From: Corinectria fuckeliana
Taxonomy: Eukaryota; Ascomycota; Sordariomycetes; Hypocreales; Nectriaceae
Assembly: GCA_019137255.1 (NCBI GenBank)
Contig: WPDH01000004.1
Span: forward strand, 1 to 64,000
DNA length: 64,000 nucleotides
Direction: 5' to 3'
In this document: piece after piece, positions 35,680 through 47,590 of the stretch
Numbering within the stretch: the stretch's first letter is position 1
How the letters are laid out: each line of letters begins with the position of its first letter
Program-made: the position numbers and the translations under genes
Notes under the pieces: model-generated
Seen by the model: only the letters and a program-made list of their open reading frames with translations
Database searches by the model: none
Told to the model about the DNA's origin: nothing

Positions 35680-36910
35680 GTTGTCGGGTGACGCCTTCTG
35701 TTGAGGCTGTCAATTCTGATATTGCGCTTTATCGAAGTCCATCGATGTGGGGTCGTATTGTTCAGCGGCTTGTCTATAGGGCTGTCTGGCTTAGCAGTGA
35801 CAAAAGAATCTTTGGCTTAGATGCGACATTCTTCTTATACTCCTGCGTTATGGTATATATAATTGCGGCTCTGTAGAAGCGCTTCGTTTACATCGTTCCC
35901 CTTTGCTTCTATTATACCACACTGTATTCAATGAGATCTTTGACACTAGTTAGTCTATACGCCGAATACAGTTCCCGTATTCACTAAGTTGACCAATCTA
36001 GCAACAAACCTCCCTAAAGGTGGGGTCGCTATGCCCTCAGCCCAGGTACAACATACCGCAAATACGCGAATAAGCGTATTCATCACGGCCACACTGAGCG
36101 TCTCATCTTCACAATCTCGAAACTGACGAACCATGCGAAATGAAGCCTGCCACAACGGGCCCTGATTTAAGGACCTGGAATTCGAGAACCAACCCCGTCT
36201 CGTTCGAGAGGCCAGAGCAGCTATCGACAGTTGCATCGAGTCAGCCCGTTTGATGACGCTTCTGCCAACTACGTTTCCTATAGTGTCATCGAGTAGCTAA
36301 CCTGGCAGAGGTACGCATTTTCCCTTCTCCCCGGTCTACCTTGTAGTCTGTTTGGTATTTTAAGTGGTACTCATGGAGACGTCATCAAAGACTGGCGCAG
36401 GGTAATCGACTTGGAGCCTGTGCCTGTGTCTGAATGCCTTCTTCTGGCTGAAACGTTCAAAATCCCTTGCGCTTAGTGCTGGTCACCAGCGTCAGTTAGC
36501 AAGCCCGCGGGCTGGCTTCATATATCGTTGTGTATTGTTTACACCTCTGTCTTACAACTGAGGCGGCCCAGGCTGAGGCAGGGTTGGATTCACGGATGGA
36601 GAGTGAGAACGATACTTGTACAGAGTAAGGTCGTTCCACGCCAACCTCTCGCTGGAAAGTCTGAATGCGACACTTTGAGGAACCAACCCGTTGCGTAGGT
36701 CTGTAAGAGTCAGATCAAACTACCTAGGCTAGCGACAGGCGTTTTGTTCCAGCAAAGAGTGACATATAGAAGGTCCGTCTGTAAGTTCTTGTGTCAGACT
36801 CCATTACCAAGCGCCGAAGATCAACGGACCTCCCTCTAGCAACGAAGCGAAGGGTATCAGGATTGTCAACCGTTGATGGGATCCCGTTACCGGAACTACG
36901 TCATTGGAGC
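35680..36910. other. No recognised gene
   Basis: Relatively AT-balanced DNA with no supported gene. A minus-strand frame of 93 codons with an ATG (36236-35955) is open but matches nothing I recognise. Its composition is like the surrounding decayed region. Confidence 0.45.
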
Positions 36911-36914
36911 CTCG

Positions 36915-37350
36915 ACTCACATAGCCAGGGCCACCGCTGACTTTGTCGGGAAGCCCAGTCAGACCTACCAACAACGCAAAGCCGTGCTTCTCAGCGACAT
37001 GATACCGGAGTCCGGAGATTCACCGGCGACAGGCACCTAGTAGGGTAGGAGTCCTCGGGAGGTCCCTTTACACGGCGGCGGATACACGAGCACGGCTGGC
37101 GCAATCGCCTCAGCTTCGGCATTCGGGAGTGGGCGGGTTCTTCAAGTCCTACGCCGGGGGATTCTACCTCGACGTCCCGCTCGCCGTCGCCGAAGGGTTC
37201 CGCGCGGCCCCGTCCCGGAGCATGAGTCTATCATCCAGGACTAGCAGTCTAGCGCGCGAGTTGCGGGCACCAGCTTCGTGAGAGGCAAATGCAAAGGCAC
37301 ATCGGACTTCGTCGTCCGGCTAGCAAAGGGGGGAAGGAGAGTATCTCGTC
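36915..37350 (+). pseudogene. UDP-glycosyltransferase-like C-terminal relic
   Basis: Short pieces resemble the C-terminal part of the large fungal UDP-glucosyl/sterol glucosyltransferase family. The clearest is at about 37128-37205, reading GVGGFFKSYAGGFYLDVP followed by LAVAEGFRAAP, the family signature with a Gly-rich helix, VD/LDxPLA and EGFR. A weaker piece follows in another frame near 37285-37340 (GTSDFVVRLAKGG), matching the repeated DFxxxPxKGGKK-type motif, and an IARATADFVGKP piece lies upstream near 36922-36960. Stops and frame changes separate them. No catalytic domain is present. Confidence 0.55.
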
Positions 37351-40300
37351 AAGGGTCCCGGAGATGTGCCTATTGATGTGCCTATTGATGTGCCTTGCGT
37401 TTTGATGGAGTTTGGGGTTCTGTGTCAAAAGGACTCGCAGTCGCGACGGTCCTTCACCTCGACCAGGTTTGAGAGATGCTTTTGCAAGAGGAATTCGCCC
37501 ACCTACTTAAGACCACTACACGTTAGCGGTCGCTCTGAAGATACCCGTAGCGAACAGAAATAGAAACAAATAGGTTGCGAGTTACCACCATCAGACGCTT
37601 CACCTAGTGCGACAGCCACCACAGTGCGTCCCTCGCCATGAAAAATAGCTCCGTTACCAACTGCTTCTATGCACTGTATACCTTGAAAATCCTGTCCGGG
37701 CTACTAGTACCGGGGTCTCCTAGCGGTGGGCCGGGCCAATGTCACCAATTGCCTGCATAGGGTCAAGCTGAGTGGCCTCATCGTGGAGTACTACGTACTA
37801 GCTGCCGGCCTGGCCGTGCTTAGTTCAGCTTCGAGAAGACACTGGTGCGTCTTGTCGCCGTGGCCGGGCACGACTCGTGAGGCGAAAGCCCCTTCGGCGC
37901 TCGCATTGCCCATCACGGAACACAGAAGCAACACTTTCATTCCAGGCTCAGGCGACTTGGACGTTTCACTCCCTTGATGCCGGACCGCAGTCTCAGCGTC
38001 TTCTTCGGGGTTGGTCTCTCGCCCGCTCGTCCCATTTTGTTCCATCTCTCCGTGGCATTGTCCTTCTCCGCCCCCTTCATTAACGCGGAGAAACACCCAG
38101 CCTAGCAAAACTACCCCTGTCCTGCTCTCCCCGCCGCTAGACCCAACGCAACCTGGTGTGTTTATGCTCGGTCCGAAAAGGCCCTGGCTATTCTATTGTA
38201 CGTCCAGCAAGGCTGATGAAAAAGACGTCATCTATCCGGGGAGTACTCCTGTCGCAATAGCCAGCTGGGAACTGGGGAAGCGGCCCGTCGTTTGAGGGAT
38301 GGCTCGATATTGGACATGAGCACCCTTGAAGAGAGTTCAGGGTATCGTAAGGTCTTGTCCGAGTATCTGCTCCGCACAGGATGCAGAGATCAGCGGGGAG
38401 TCTTGAAATACACATTGAGCCTCCGGGTGAAATTATTTTCCTTCGCTCCGCCTTTGTCTGAAGCCGCCCTCTCTGATTAGTAGCTCCTCCTCTAAGAGAG
38501 ACATGATGGAATCTCGTGGCGCGCTTCTGCCCAATCATCACAGCTATGTTTCTCAGGGTTGATGATCGAAGTCCACCACCGAATATCTGTCACCGAAGCA
38601 CCTGAGACTGTCACAGTTAATGGGTTACCGATCTATCTCCTTTTCTCAGCAGGATAGGATCCTCAGTACTGCAGCAGATGTGGTGATCCTGATAGATCGG
38701 AAGCTGTTATGTGCCGTTCTACTCGAGTGATGTGAAAGGAAGACTATACCGGAACCGCAGACAAACAGTCGGTTCCAAGCCCCAGGTTACGAAGACAGAG
38801 GCTGGAGAACCAGCTCTCCCAGGGACTTTAGGTGCTACCTAGGGATTCCAATGCAGAATCTAAGAGAGGTGAGGATATGCCGAGTCTCTTGATGTTAAAA
38901 CGTACTAGTATCTGTTTAGAGAAGAAAGTCCACGATTCGCACGATCTGATATCTGTACTCGCATACCCTTCCTCACAATTTGCATGACTTAAACGTTGCC
39001 CACACAGCGAACGATCTACAGCGATGGCGTCTTTCCCTCAACAATCTCGCACAATCGAATCATCTCTGGCACTGCAGCTTGAGGGCTGCCCAGGCTACTG
39101 ATGCTTGGTGGCTGGGACGCGTTCAAATTGTTCATGGAAGAGATTAAGATGGGCATAGGGCGAAATCTGGTTGTGGGGTCTACTCGCTATGAGGCATGTC
39201 GTGCGTGTAGATACAACAGACCATGCGAAAAGTAGAACTTTCTAAAAGCCGGACGTGACGGGTTATAAAAACAATGTTGCCCTAGTCAGTGAATCTCACA
39301 GGAACCTTCTAGTTGGTGTATTCTAATGCTGTGACAGTGAAAATCAACACCTATATTCGAAACAATGTAGGATCAACGAGGGATCCTACTTGAAGTCAAC
39401 ATCTCCCTTATAGTGGGCAGGGCAGGTCTTTACATTCCTCTTCCTTCAATACTCTTAATCGTTTGTTCAGCACTCATTCTTGGAGTCTCAAGCTTAACAA
39501 AACTTTTACACTAGCTCATGCTGCTTTCGCTCATTCTTGGCGTATTGTGCTATTTCACTGTATTTAGTCCAATTTTATATTTGCTGTTCCTATCCATGGC
39601 GTTAGTTTGCCCACATCCTCGTATCCTTGTCTCAACCCTTCAGTACCAAGCTCCGTTGCCTGGGCTTGTATGAGATCAGTTCATTATCCAGCTTCAGAAA
39701 TCCGAATCAGTCCAACTCGCCAACTTAGCCATGCGGTTGACTATCCCTACGGCTTCTTGCTAGGGATTTTCTTCCTCCCCTGTCAGTCAATCATACGTGG
39801 TAGTTGATTAGCGAGCACAGCTAATTGGAATCCTTCTAAAAGGGCTAGAAGGGATAGCAGTGTCTCACGTCAGGGGGTTCTCATTGAAACCATAAAAGGG
39901 GGTCAGAGGAAAAAATATCAGATTCCGGCTCAAGGCAAGAGCTTACACACTTCAAAGCTGCATATTTAGATGCGGGCCGCTCCTCCCATCCGTCGCCCTG
40001 CACTGTCCACGGAGCTGGACGGACGTCAAACCGGAGGTAACCCACAATTATCACCGAGCAACCGGCTCCGCATCTTGACTTCGTCCCGACAGTCGCCGAG
40101 CGCGGTATGCAAAATTTCGCAATCACTGCCAAGTGACTCATAGACTACCTTACTCTATTTCCCCAGTCTTGAAAAAGTAATAGTCCCCCCTACACCCAGA
40201 GTGCGGCAGAACCTCGTTGTAGCCGGCAACGCTGACACTTTCCGCTCTTAGAGCAGCTACGATATCTCGGTGAAATAAGCCTTCCATGCTTCTGCCGCAT

Positions 40301-41655
40301 TGCACTGCCAGGACTTGTGACCTACGACCCACCTGCAAGAATGCCGGCGTGCTCCGTTCATGTCTAGCTGGACCTAGTCGAATCATTCAAAAGCAAAAAT
40401 GTCACGGATTAACGCGAGATAGACTGTGCCATCTTGCTTAGGCTGCCTGCAGCGGCTCAATCAATGTCTAGAGACTCCTGATTGAGCTGTATGACACCTT
40501 GTGTTTGGGAAAGAACCCGGGCAGAATGTCAAATCTTGTTTGTTTCACACAAGACCTCCGTCACGGCGTGAATATAAACGAATGCCGTGCAGTGGCCTTG
40601 CCCTGTTATCAGGCAATATTGTTAATCACGTTGGTTCCCCGGGTACTTCCAGGGAGCACCTGTGTCAAAATGAATGGTTCCAACCTCTCCACAAGACAGT
40701 TCATTTGACCACTTTAAACCTGAAGCAATGAAGTTGACGATAGTGGGCTCAATTACGAAGCCTGCACGATCCAATCTTGGTCTTCGGAATGATACCCGAG
40801 ACATTAGACCGCCACTCCCGGTCTAGAGTCCGATCTAGCGCCATACGCCTCATGACATCAGTCGATTCCGTGTTCTTCAGAGTCCAGGGTGTCGAGTTGA
40901 TCAGTAATACAGCTCAAGCTTGCTAAGTACGCTGTGCTGGGCGCGGTATTCTAATATTCCCCTATTAGTACAATCTGCGTCGCGTTTTATTCCTGACATT
41001 GTCGTCACGTCTTTAAGAAGCCCTGGTAAGATCACTCCCAATTCAGAGTGGAACTATTGACGGCCAAAGATGAAGTATGGAATGCGGGGATCCACCCTGC
41101 CCTGGGTCCAGCGAACTGTGTTTGTGGTGGGTGCAGGCGGTTTCGGATATTAAATTGTGTAGAGGGCCGAACCGCAAGCTTGCATACCTGTGGCATCTCA
41201 TCTGCGTCAGGGACCGACGTCTCTGAGACCTGTGGGGGTATTGTCAAGCAATTAAATGATGTCAACGCGGCTTCCCGAGATACCCAGTCAAAAAGGGTCG
41301 AGACCGGACAAAGCAATAGGCCTATCCGTCTAATCTCTCAACGAGGTCGCTCGTACTAGCAGCGACACGCTGTGTCTCGTCTTGAGGCTGAGTTTGAGAC
41401 ACAAACCCTGAATCTAGCTAATGAAGTGTAGATTGTTTCGGGTGGTCGGATGAGGAATCTGAGATATCGGCGCCGCGCCCGGCGAGAAATCGAGATACCG
41501 ACGGCAATTGTTTTAACTTTGAAATAGGAATGGCAGCCGAGACCGCCGGTCTTCCCTGCTTAAACTTTGTCGATTAAACATCAGTCTCCGTGGGTCTACG
41601 AGCAAAGAGAGCTGGCATTAAATGTTGACTGTTTAGCGTTGATATTCCTTCAAAC
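37351..41655. other. Gene-free stretch, small 12-bp tandem repeat
   Basis: 4.3 kb in which I find no gene or family resemblance on either strand; open frames are short and contradictory. A 12-bp unit (atgtgcctattg) is repeated about 2.7 times at about 37364-37398. Composition is normal rather than AT-collapsed, so this is not a heavily RIPed transposon, but old and diverged relics cannot be excluded by eye. Confidence 0.45.
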
Positions 41656-41702
41656 CCTGACCCCCACCCCCCNNAAACCCCAACCCCCCCCCCCCCCCCC
41701 AT
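41656..41702. other. Poly-C tract with unresolved bases (assembly join)
   Basis: C-rich low-complexity sequence with two N at 41673-41674, followed by aaaccccaa and a run of about 18 C. The undetermined bases between two C tracts indicate an unresolved or artificially joined position in the assembly. Continuity across this point, and hence the relation of the 34-41 kb relics to the genes after 42 kb, is not assured. Confidence 0.85.
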
Positions 41703-41807
41703 TTCCTTGACATATTCGCGCAGTTTTCCTTCATACAATCTGGTGTAATACCGGACAGATGATTGTTATATGTGCCCACATATGCCGTGTCATGGTTGTT
41801 TATTTTG

Positions 41808-42104
41808 TTATTTTGTGCGGTCAAAGTCACGGGTAGTACTACCCTGTCGCTTTGTTTCGCCGGTCATCGCCTTTTCCCTGCTTGAAAGTTGCACCTTTTC
41901 CCCCTCGACAAGCCCATCATAGAATGCTACCAACTCGAACCCTCGAAGAATCATTGGGCCATCCTGTTCAACCTGTTCTCGAAGATTAAACCACCTAGAC
42001 CGACCATCGATTCCGAACACACGAGCTTGAGCGACCATGCCGCCATCTACCATCCACGCAAATCGAATCCGTGCCGAACCGTCGTACCCGTCGTGAATAC
42101 CAAC
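41808..42104 (-). other. Open frame of unknown significance
   Basis: On the minus strand a frame from about 42104 to the stop at 41808 reads smoothly (WMVDGGMVAQARVFGIDGRS, then LREQVEQDGPMILRGF). It has balanced hydrophobic and charged residues, more protein-like than its neighbours. I recognise no family. Upstream on the same strand a second frame (42340-42122) with a WCCGCG Cys cluster could be an earlier exon, but I cannot find a convincing splice pair. Either an unknown small gene reading away from the GPI-protein gene, or chance. Confidence 0.3.
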
Positions 42105-42588
42105 GAAGAATACCTAGTATCCTACATACCCATCGCTTGATTTATTCCCTCCATCGAACGTTGCATGGCTGTTGCAAGTGCCGAGCCAACAGCACAAGTC
42201 TGGGATGACAGGTTAGAAAACGTTCCACAACCACAACACCAAAGCCGTTTGCCGCCTTTGTGAATCAAACTGTCGCCTCCAGCGTCAGACGGGCTCCTTA
42301 ATAGGGATCCTGCTAAATGTTCTACCAGCTCTGCTGACAAGACTGGGTTCCCTGCATGTCAATCGGGCCTCTCACCGCCAACGAGCTGCTCCTGAACAAA
42401 CATCCCGGGTTCGACATTCTGGTTAGCGTCCACAAAATCAGTGTAGTGCAAAGGACCAACACCCCGACCGGTCAAAGAAGCATCGTCTACAATATAGAGG
42501 AGGAAGATCCCGGCTCTGTAGATGGATGGACCATTACTCTTTGAATACTTTGAATAGATCCTCTAGCTGTCGTTACCTCGCAGAAACC

Positions 42589-43580
42589 ATGCACTTTGCA
42601 CCTCTTCTTCTTCTCCTGGCGGCAGGAATCGCATCCGCAAAAGACTCCTCAGTTCAAACAGAGTATACGGCCACTGGCCACGAGCTCTCTATTGAAACCG
42701 CCTTTGAAACTACTACGCAGACCACTACTGTGACATTGGACCTGATTTTCACCTCCACGAAAACGGAACATTATGCCTTGTCTACGCTTCAACCACTTTC
42801 TAAAACAACCATATGCACGCAGAAGTGTATTGTTCTGACACTGTCTACGTTGACGAGGTAAGGTCCCCAGATGTCTCACCTTCTGACACTTCTCTTACTG
42901 TGCGCTCCAGGCCAGCCAGTAGCTTGGCATCCAGTGTCCCCAGCGGCCCAGATGTTTCTACCTTGTGCGCTACGGCCTATGACACAGCAAGTGACTATTC
43001 TGAGTCATCTACGTCTTTGTACTCGACTTCGCCATCGGCCCCGATCTCTATAGCCACGAAGGCGTCGTCTTTCGCTTCTGCTGCGTCAAGCCTGACTGCG
43101 AACAGCTTCAGCAGCGTGGTGATTTCGGAACTGTGTTCGAGCGATGTGACTGTAACGAAGACAGTTGTGGAGACCTGGTGGTCCAAGGAACCTATAACAA
43201 CAACGCTGGTGCGTACACGATCAGTTACAATAAAGACAGCGGTTGTGGAAGCGTATTCTACATTGACAGGGGAGGAGACCGTCGTGGCTACTCGAACGAC
43301 AACTGCTACCGTTCATCAAGTCAGCATAGATACAACGTGTCTGGGAGCGAAGAGCTGCTGCGGTGTCTGCGGTACGGCTAGCGCGCCAGAGCCGAGCGTT
43401 GAGGTTTCTGTTCCTCCCGAGTCTTCAGTTTCCAGCGGCTTTCAGAGTCAAGGCACAGTAGTTAGTTCGAGTGTGCAGACAACCGGTGTTGAGGCCACGG
43501 AAATTTCTACTGGTGGAGCAGCAGCTGTAACTGTAGGAGTAGTCGGCGCTCTGGTTGGGCTCATGGCTGTCTTGGCATGA
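42589..43580 (+). CDS. GPI-anchored Ser/Thr-rich cell surface protein
   Basis: Predicted secreted, cell-wall or plasma-membrane attached glycoprotein of unknown specific role. Exons 42589-42857 and 42911-43580 give 312 aa. The N-terminus MHFAPLLLLLAAGIASAKD is a classical signal peptide. The body is rich in Ser, Thr and Val with VTVTKTVVETW- and TTTLVRTRSV-like beta-rich threonine stretches suited to O-mannosylation. A compact cysteine motif CLGAKSCCGVCG lies near residue 245. The C-terminus ends in a small-residue omega-site region (STGGAAAV) and a hydrophobic tail ending MAVLA, as required for GPI attachment. The 53-nt intron (GTAAGG...CTGAC...CTCCAG) changes frame; without it the first frame stops at once. 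It is the only gene in the surrounding 20 kb that looks intact. Confidence 0.75.
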
Positions 43581-45820
43581 CCCTTCAGGAGGCACTGATA
43601 ATACACACAGACCTAGGGAGCTGAATAATATCCCATGTTAGCGGAAGCAGACTTGTTCGGTGTGCCAGCGGAAAGACGGTGAGCTAATTTCCCATGTCCA
43701 GCGATCCCTTTACGTACTGTAACTACCTTGGATATGGATCCTAAAGCCGAGTACGCCCATGTTGCGAAATCATCTCTCTCCCCGCTCACAATCCTTGGTA
43801 GAGTTACAAGATCATCCTTGTAAGATACCAATGCAGGTAGATCGAGGTGTAGTGATGGCGGATGTCCTTAATTGGGCTTCCGTGTCCCAGACAAGAAGCT
43901 CCTTATCCTTATGCAGGGAGCTATATTGATCAGCCTCTCTGCGACATCCGCCAAAACGGGAAACCCGCTGTGAGCCAGAAGACTCTTCGTGAGGACATCA
44001 AGACACACTCGGAGACGTTCCGATACGAGGGTCTTGGCCTGGTATTTTGATATTGAGGCGATCTTGGCGACAATGTGTGATTAGTCTACGTCAAGGCTAA
44101 CAGGTAGGCCGCCCCAACAACCCATTGACCTCATGATTGGGGAGTCAAGCAGCGAGGCCATCCACCCTCCGACCAAACCCGAGCTACCAGATCTAGGAAG
44201 AATCCCCCTCTCCATCCATCCCCGACGAGGCAGCAAGAAACAGGCTGGTAGCTTCGGGCCGGCGATGTTCGGGTTACCTTCAGGGATCGAACAACGTATG
44301 CCGAAGGCTTAATTTGGCGACCAAATGTGCGTTCAGTAGTACACAACCATATGCATGCCTGTGGCGTAGGTCTCGGCGTGATACGTCTGTCAAAGTAGTG
44401 TTTATTCTTCAAATCCAGCATCGTAGTACAAGGGGAGACTCGGTGCATCGATGGACCTGTCAAGCGAGCGAGTTTCTAGCAAGGGATGGCTTAGTTGATA
44501 TTACTTAGCAAACATGATGCAGAAGCACCGACACCTTCTCTCGACGGCCTAGTTATTTGACCTTGCTAAGCCTTTGGCGTCAATTTGACGAAGCCCATCA
44601 GCCTGCCATTGCTAGTTTAACACTGAAGTCTGGGACACCCCCGGCCCGCAAGCAATCCCAACATTCGCGTCTCTGTGAGGGGTTGGGCATCAGTGCATCT
44701 CCGGTCGTCCTCTATCGGTTTCCACTGGCCTTCTCAGCCTGGCAGAACCTGCAGATGCCATTGTTGAAGCGGTGGAGCATCCTTAGGGTGGTACGGTGGC
44801 ACCTACAAAGCTAGAAAGGGGGTTAGGTTAGCAAAGTTGGCTGGCTGAACCCGAGCAAGGGTCGCGGGTGTCCCTCCGGACTCCGAAGGATCAGTAAAAA
44901 GAGACAAGAAGAGCTCGACATGAGCTAGTTCTTTATGCTGCCACACATACGCTCGTGTCACAGAGGTGGGGGGACGAGTTTGGACTGAGTCAGGGCTGAC
45001 CACTCCTGGACAGCGGAGGACTGACAAGCCTTTTTGACTTTGACAATCGCGCAGATTGGAGCCCTAGCGCCACTGGAAATATCACAGCACCATATGACTT
45101 AAATGAGCATATGTGGGTGACGTGGTGTATGTGATGCAACCGTCTCTAGTGAGGGTGCTAGCATGGCGGCGTGTGGTGTGGATAAGATATGTCCGAAGCA
45201 TTGCAGAAGCGTCAAGCTACGCTCGGCTCGAGTGAGGCTACTAGAGACGGCTCGAGAATATACTTCTAGCAAAGAACCCACCCCATTTCGTCCAAGATGA
45301 CAAGCAGCAGGTGCTGGTAGGTGGGCCGGGATCTGGGGGGCTTCAACGTACTTCGGGGATCAGGCGGCAGCTCCGAGAGTGAGACCTGGCGAGGAACCGT
45401 ACTACCGCTCTATGATGCTGATGAGGATGCGACGCGTGTTATGTGGCACAGGCGGCGTAGAGCAGGGAGAGACGGAGGACAGTTCGGTAGAAGTTTGTAG
45501 GGGACAGTATCAATTTGGTGGCTATCTTAAGTAGGTAGCTGAAACTAAGGAGCAGAACATGCATGATCTGTCTTAAACATTAACACGCGTTCGGATAGAA
45601 CAAGACATTGGTGCTTCCCATGACGAGGGAAGCAAAACATGTTAAGTGAGGGTTTCAAATAAAATCCAATCAGGTTCAATGTGCTGCCAGGGGGGGAGGG
45701 ATAAATTCAATCTGTGGTACGGCGTGGGTAAAAGCAAGAGCTCCGCAGGATTGCTCGCACTTCTTTCAGGAAAGAACAGTGTTCATTAGTCTGTGTCGGA
45801 TCCGTCAGCATCATCCTCGA
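43581..45820. other. No recognised gene
   Basis: 2.2 kb between the GPI-protein gene and the stop of the dioxygenase-like gene. Short frames only (for example 44131-44463 minus) with no family resemblance. A few G-rich stretches but no repeat of note. Confidence 0.5.
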
Positions 45821-47273
45821 TCACGAAGGCCGCGGAGGTGTTTTTATAGCGCTAGACGGGGTACTCTGCAACCGAATCAGGGAATAGATTCTGGCCCTGA
45901 CCTTTCGGTTCTCTCCATAGACTGCCTCCCAGGGAAGACGCATGGAGTCAGGGATGGCCCAGCCGAGCTTCTGGCTCCGGAGCCAGAGTCTGACCATGTG
46001 ACGAGACGCCTCCTGGCCATCCTGGTAGTGGTCTCGCCTGTGGAGCAGAGCGAGATTGTTGAGGAAAAGGATATCCCCCATCTCCAGTGCTAGCTGCAGC
46101 TCCGCTCGAGCGGCCGATTCGGAAACGGCCTGGAGAGCATGGCGCTGAGTACTGTCAGAGAAGGGATCTTGGACTCGGTCATGCTCGGGTGCGGTCCGAG
46201 TCGATGAGGGTCTAAGCTGGCCAGGAGCTTGCCGTCGTGGAACGAGAAGACTGGGGCGAGGTAGTAAGTGGCTCGCCGACCAGACCTGCGACACCGATTC
46301 ATCAGAGACGCCTTCTAGGGCAGTGAGACGGTGAGACCAAGGTCCCTTACAATTGGACGGGCCAGTTGGGGGTTAGAAAGGTCTTGAGGACCTCTGGCTC
46401 CCTGTTTAGCAGGTCGTTGAACACCCACCAAGCAGAGCTCAGATAGGTACAGCCGCCCTTGTTCGCGCTGTTGCGAACCTGCAGGGACAGAATGTCACAG
46501 CCCATGTCGGTATGGAACGGCTGAAAAGTATGTTCATTAGCCCAGGGGCAATCCAGACATGCCAGGGCGGACGTACCAGTGCCTCGTTGGTGTGGATTCC
46601 ATATCGACCGCTCGCCGGAATGGTCCACTGCTTCGAATCGGTGACATGTGCTGAGGTTATCAGCTATCACATTAGATCTGGGAGGACGAAGGGAAAGCAC
46701 GGTGAGACGTCAGGGTCTCAGGGAGGCGTACAAAGCATGTTACCCTTGCGGTCTTGCAGGCCCCTTTTCTCGGCGATGTAGCTCGCGAGCCCCAAGAAGA
46801 TGACGACGCTGTCTTCGACGGTGTAACGGGCGGCTTCCAGCCCTCGAACAAGAAAGAAGCCGCCGCCGAGATGGAGAGTCTCTGAACAGGCTCCAAGGCG
46901 GCGGGAGAGGCCGGGGAGCGGAAAATTGACGTGAGAGACATCTTCCACATCCAGCCCGAGCTCTGTAACTATCTGTTAGCTTCGAAAAAGGTGGCACCTC
47001 AAGCCGCCACTATGTCTCGGGTTCCTGACTTTTGAACTCAGCAAGAGCACTGCTAATCTCAAGGACATCGTCCTTGCTCAGCTGGAGCGTGTAAGGCTGC
47101 TTGTCTCCGAAATCAGCCCCTGACCAGACCAATGGCCCGGTCAGAGTGCTGCCGGCTGACTGCTTTACGAGTAAGTCGCCTGGACTATTAGCGTCTACAT
47201 ATTGATTGGCGTCCAACTTGTGGTCGTATGGAAGACGCAGAGCCGAGTCTAGGGTGCCGTCTGTCGAAGCCAT
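45821..47273 (-). pseudogene. TfdA/TauD-type Fe(II)/2-oxoglutarate dioxygenase, frameshifted
   Basis: Member of the taurine catabolism dioxygenase family, which uses 2-oxoglutarate and Fe(II) to hydroxylate small substrates. Exons 47273-47030, 46962-46744, 46650-46577, 46520-46351 and 46285-45821 give a continuous family-like protein except for one break. Visible: LGGGFFLVRGLEAARYTVED, AHVTDSKQWTIPASGRYGIH, the iron-binding HTD in PFHTDMGCDIL, then YYLAPVFSFHDGKL. The distal His and Arg lie in RHMVRLWLRSQKLGWAIPDS. In exon 5, between SKIPSLT (about 46157) and QRHALQAVSE (about 46148), the frame shifts by one base; no GT-AG pair there can explain it. Everything else, including splice sites, looks functional. 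It is therefore either a very young pseudogene or a sequencing error. The first donor (GTCAGG) is weak. The substrate is unknown. Confidence 0.78.
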
Positions 47274-47590
47274 GATTGTGTTCTTCCTTGAGATTGAAGA
47301 TGAAAGATGGAACGACACGATGGTAGTACAGAAAGTAAAGCTAGAAAGCTGTGGGATTGCAATTCAAGTAGTATGCTCTTTTCAAATCAAGTTGAGCTAG
47401 AGTGATTGTCACTGTCCAAGGGAGGGCAGCCCTCGGGTCATTTATAACCTCCAGCTCCCTACCCCCTTGGGCCCAAACGCTCAAGAGAACGGCAGTTGAT
47501 ACGCATATTCCGCGCCTTCGTGGAAATCTTTACCCCCAATGCTGACCATAGTCCTGTTTTGTTGGTCCTTGGCTTCAACACCAGCCCCGT
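47274..47590. promoter_or_regulatory. Presumed promoter region of the dioxygenase gene
   Basis: Sequence upstream of the dioxygenase ATG at 47273, also upstream of the plus-strand relic at 47591, so formerly it may have been a shared divergent promoter. No specific element is identified. Confidence 0.4.

Noticed and set aside
41660..41702. Degenerate telomere-like CCCTAA/CCCCAA sequence
   Set aside because: Only C runs with two N and an aaaccccaa; no CCCTAA tandem units, and it is internal, so an assembly artefact is likelier than an interstitial telomere.
44280..44300. B-box-like GTTCGATCC (minus strand), possible tRNA
   Set aside because: No matching A-box, anticodon arm or acceptor-stem pairing could be found around it; the same holds for a similar motif near 24440.
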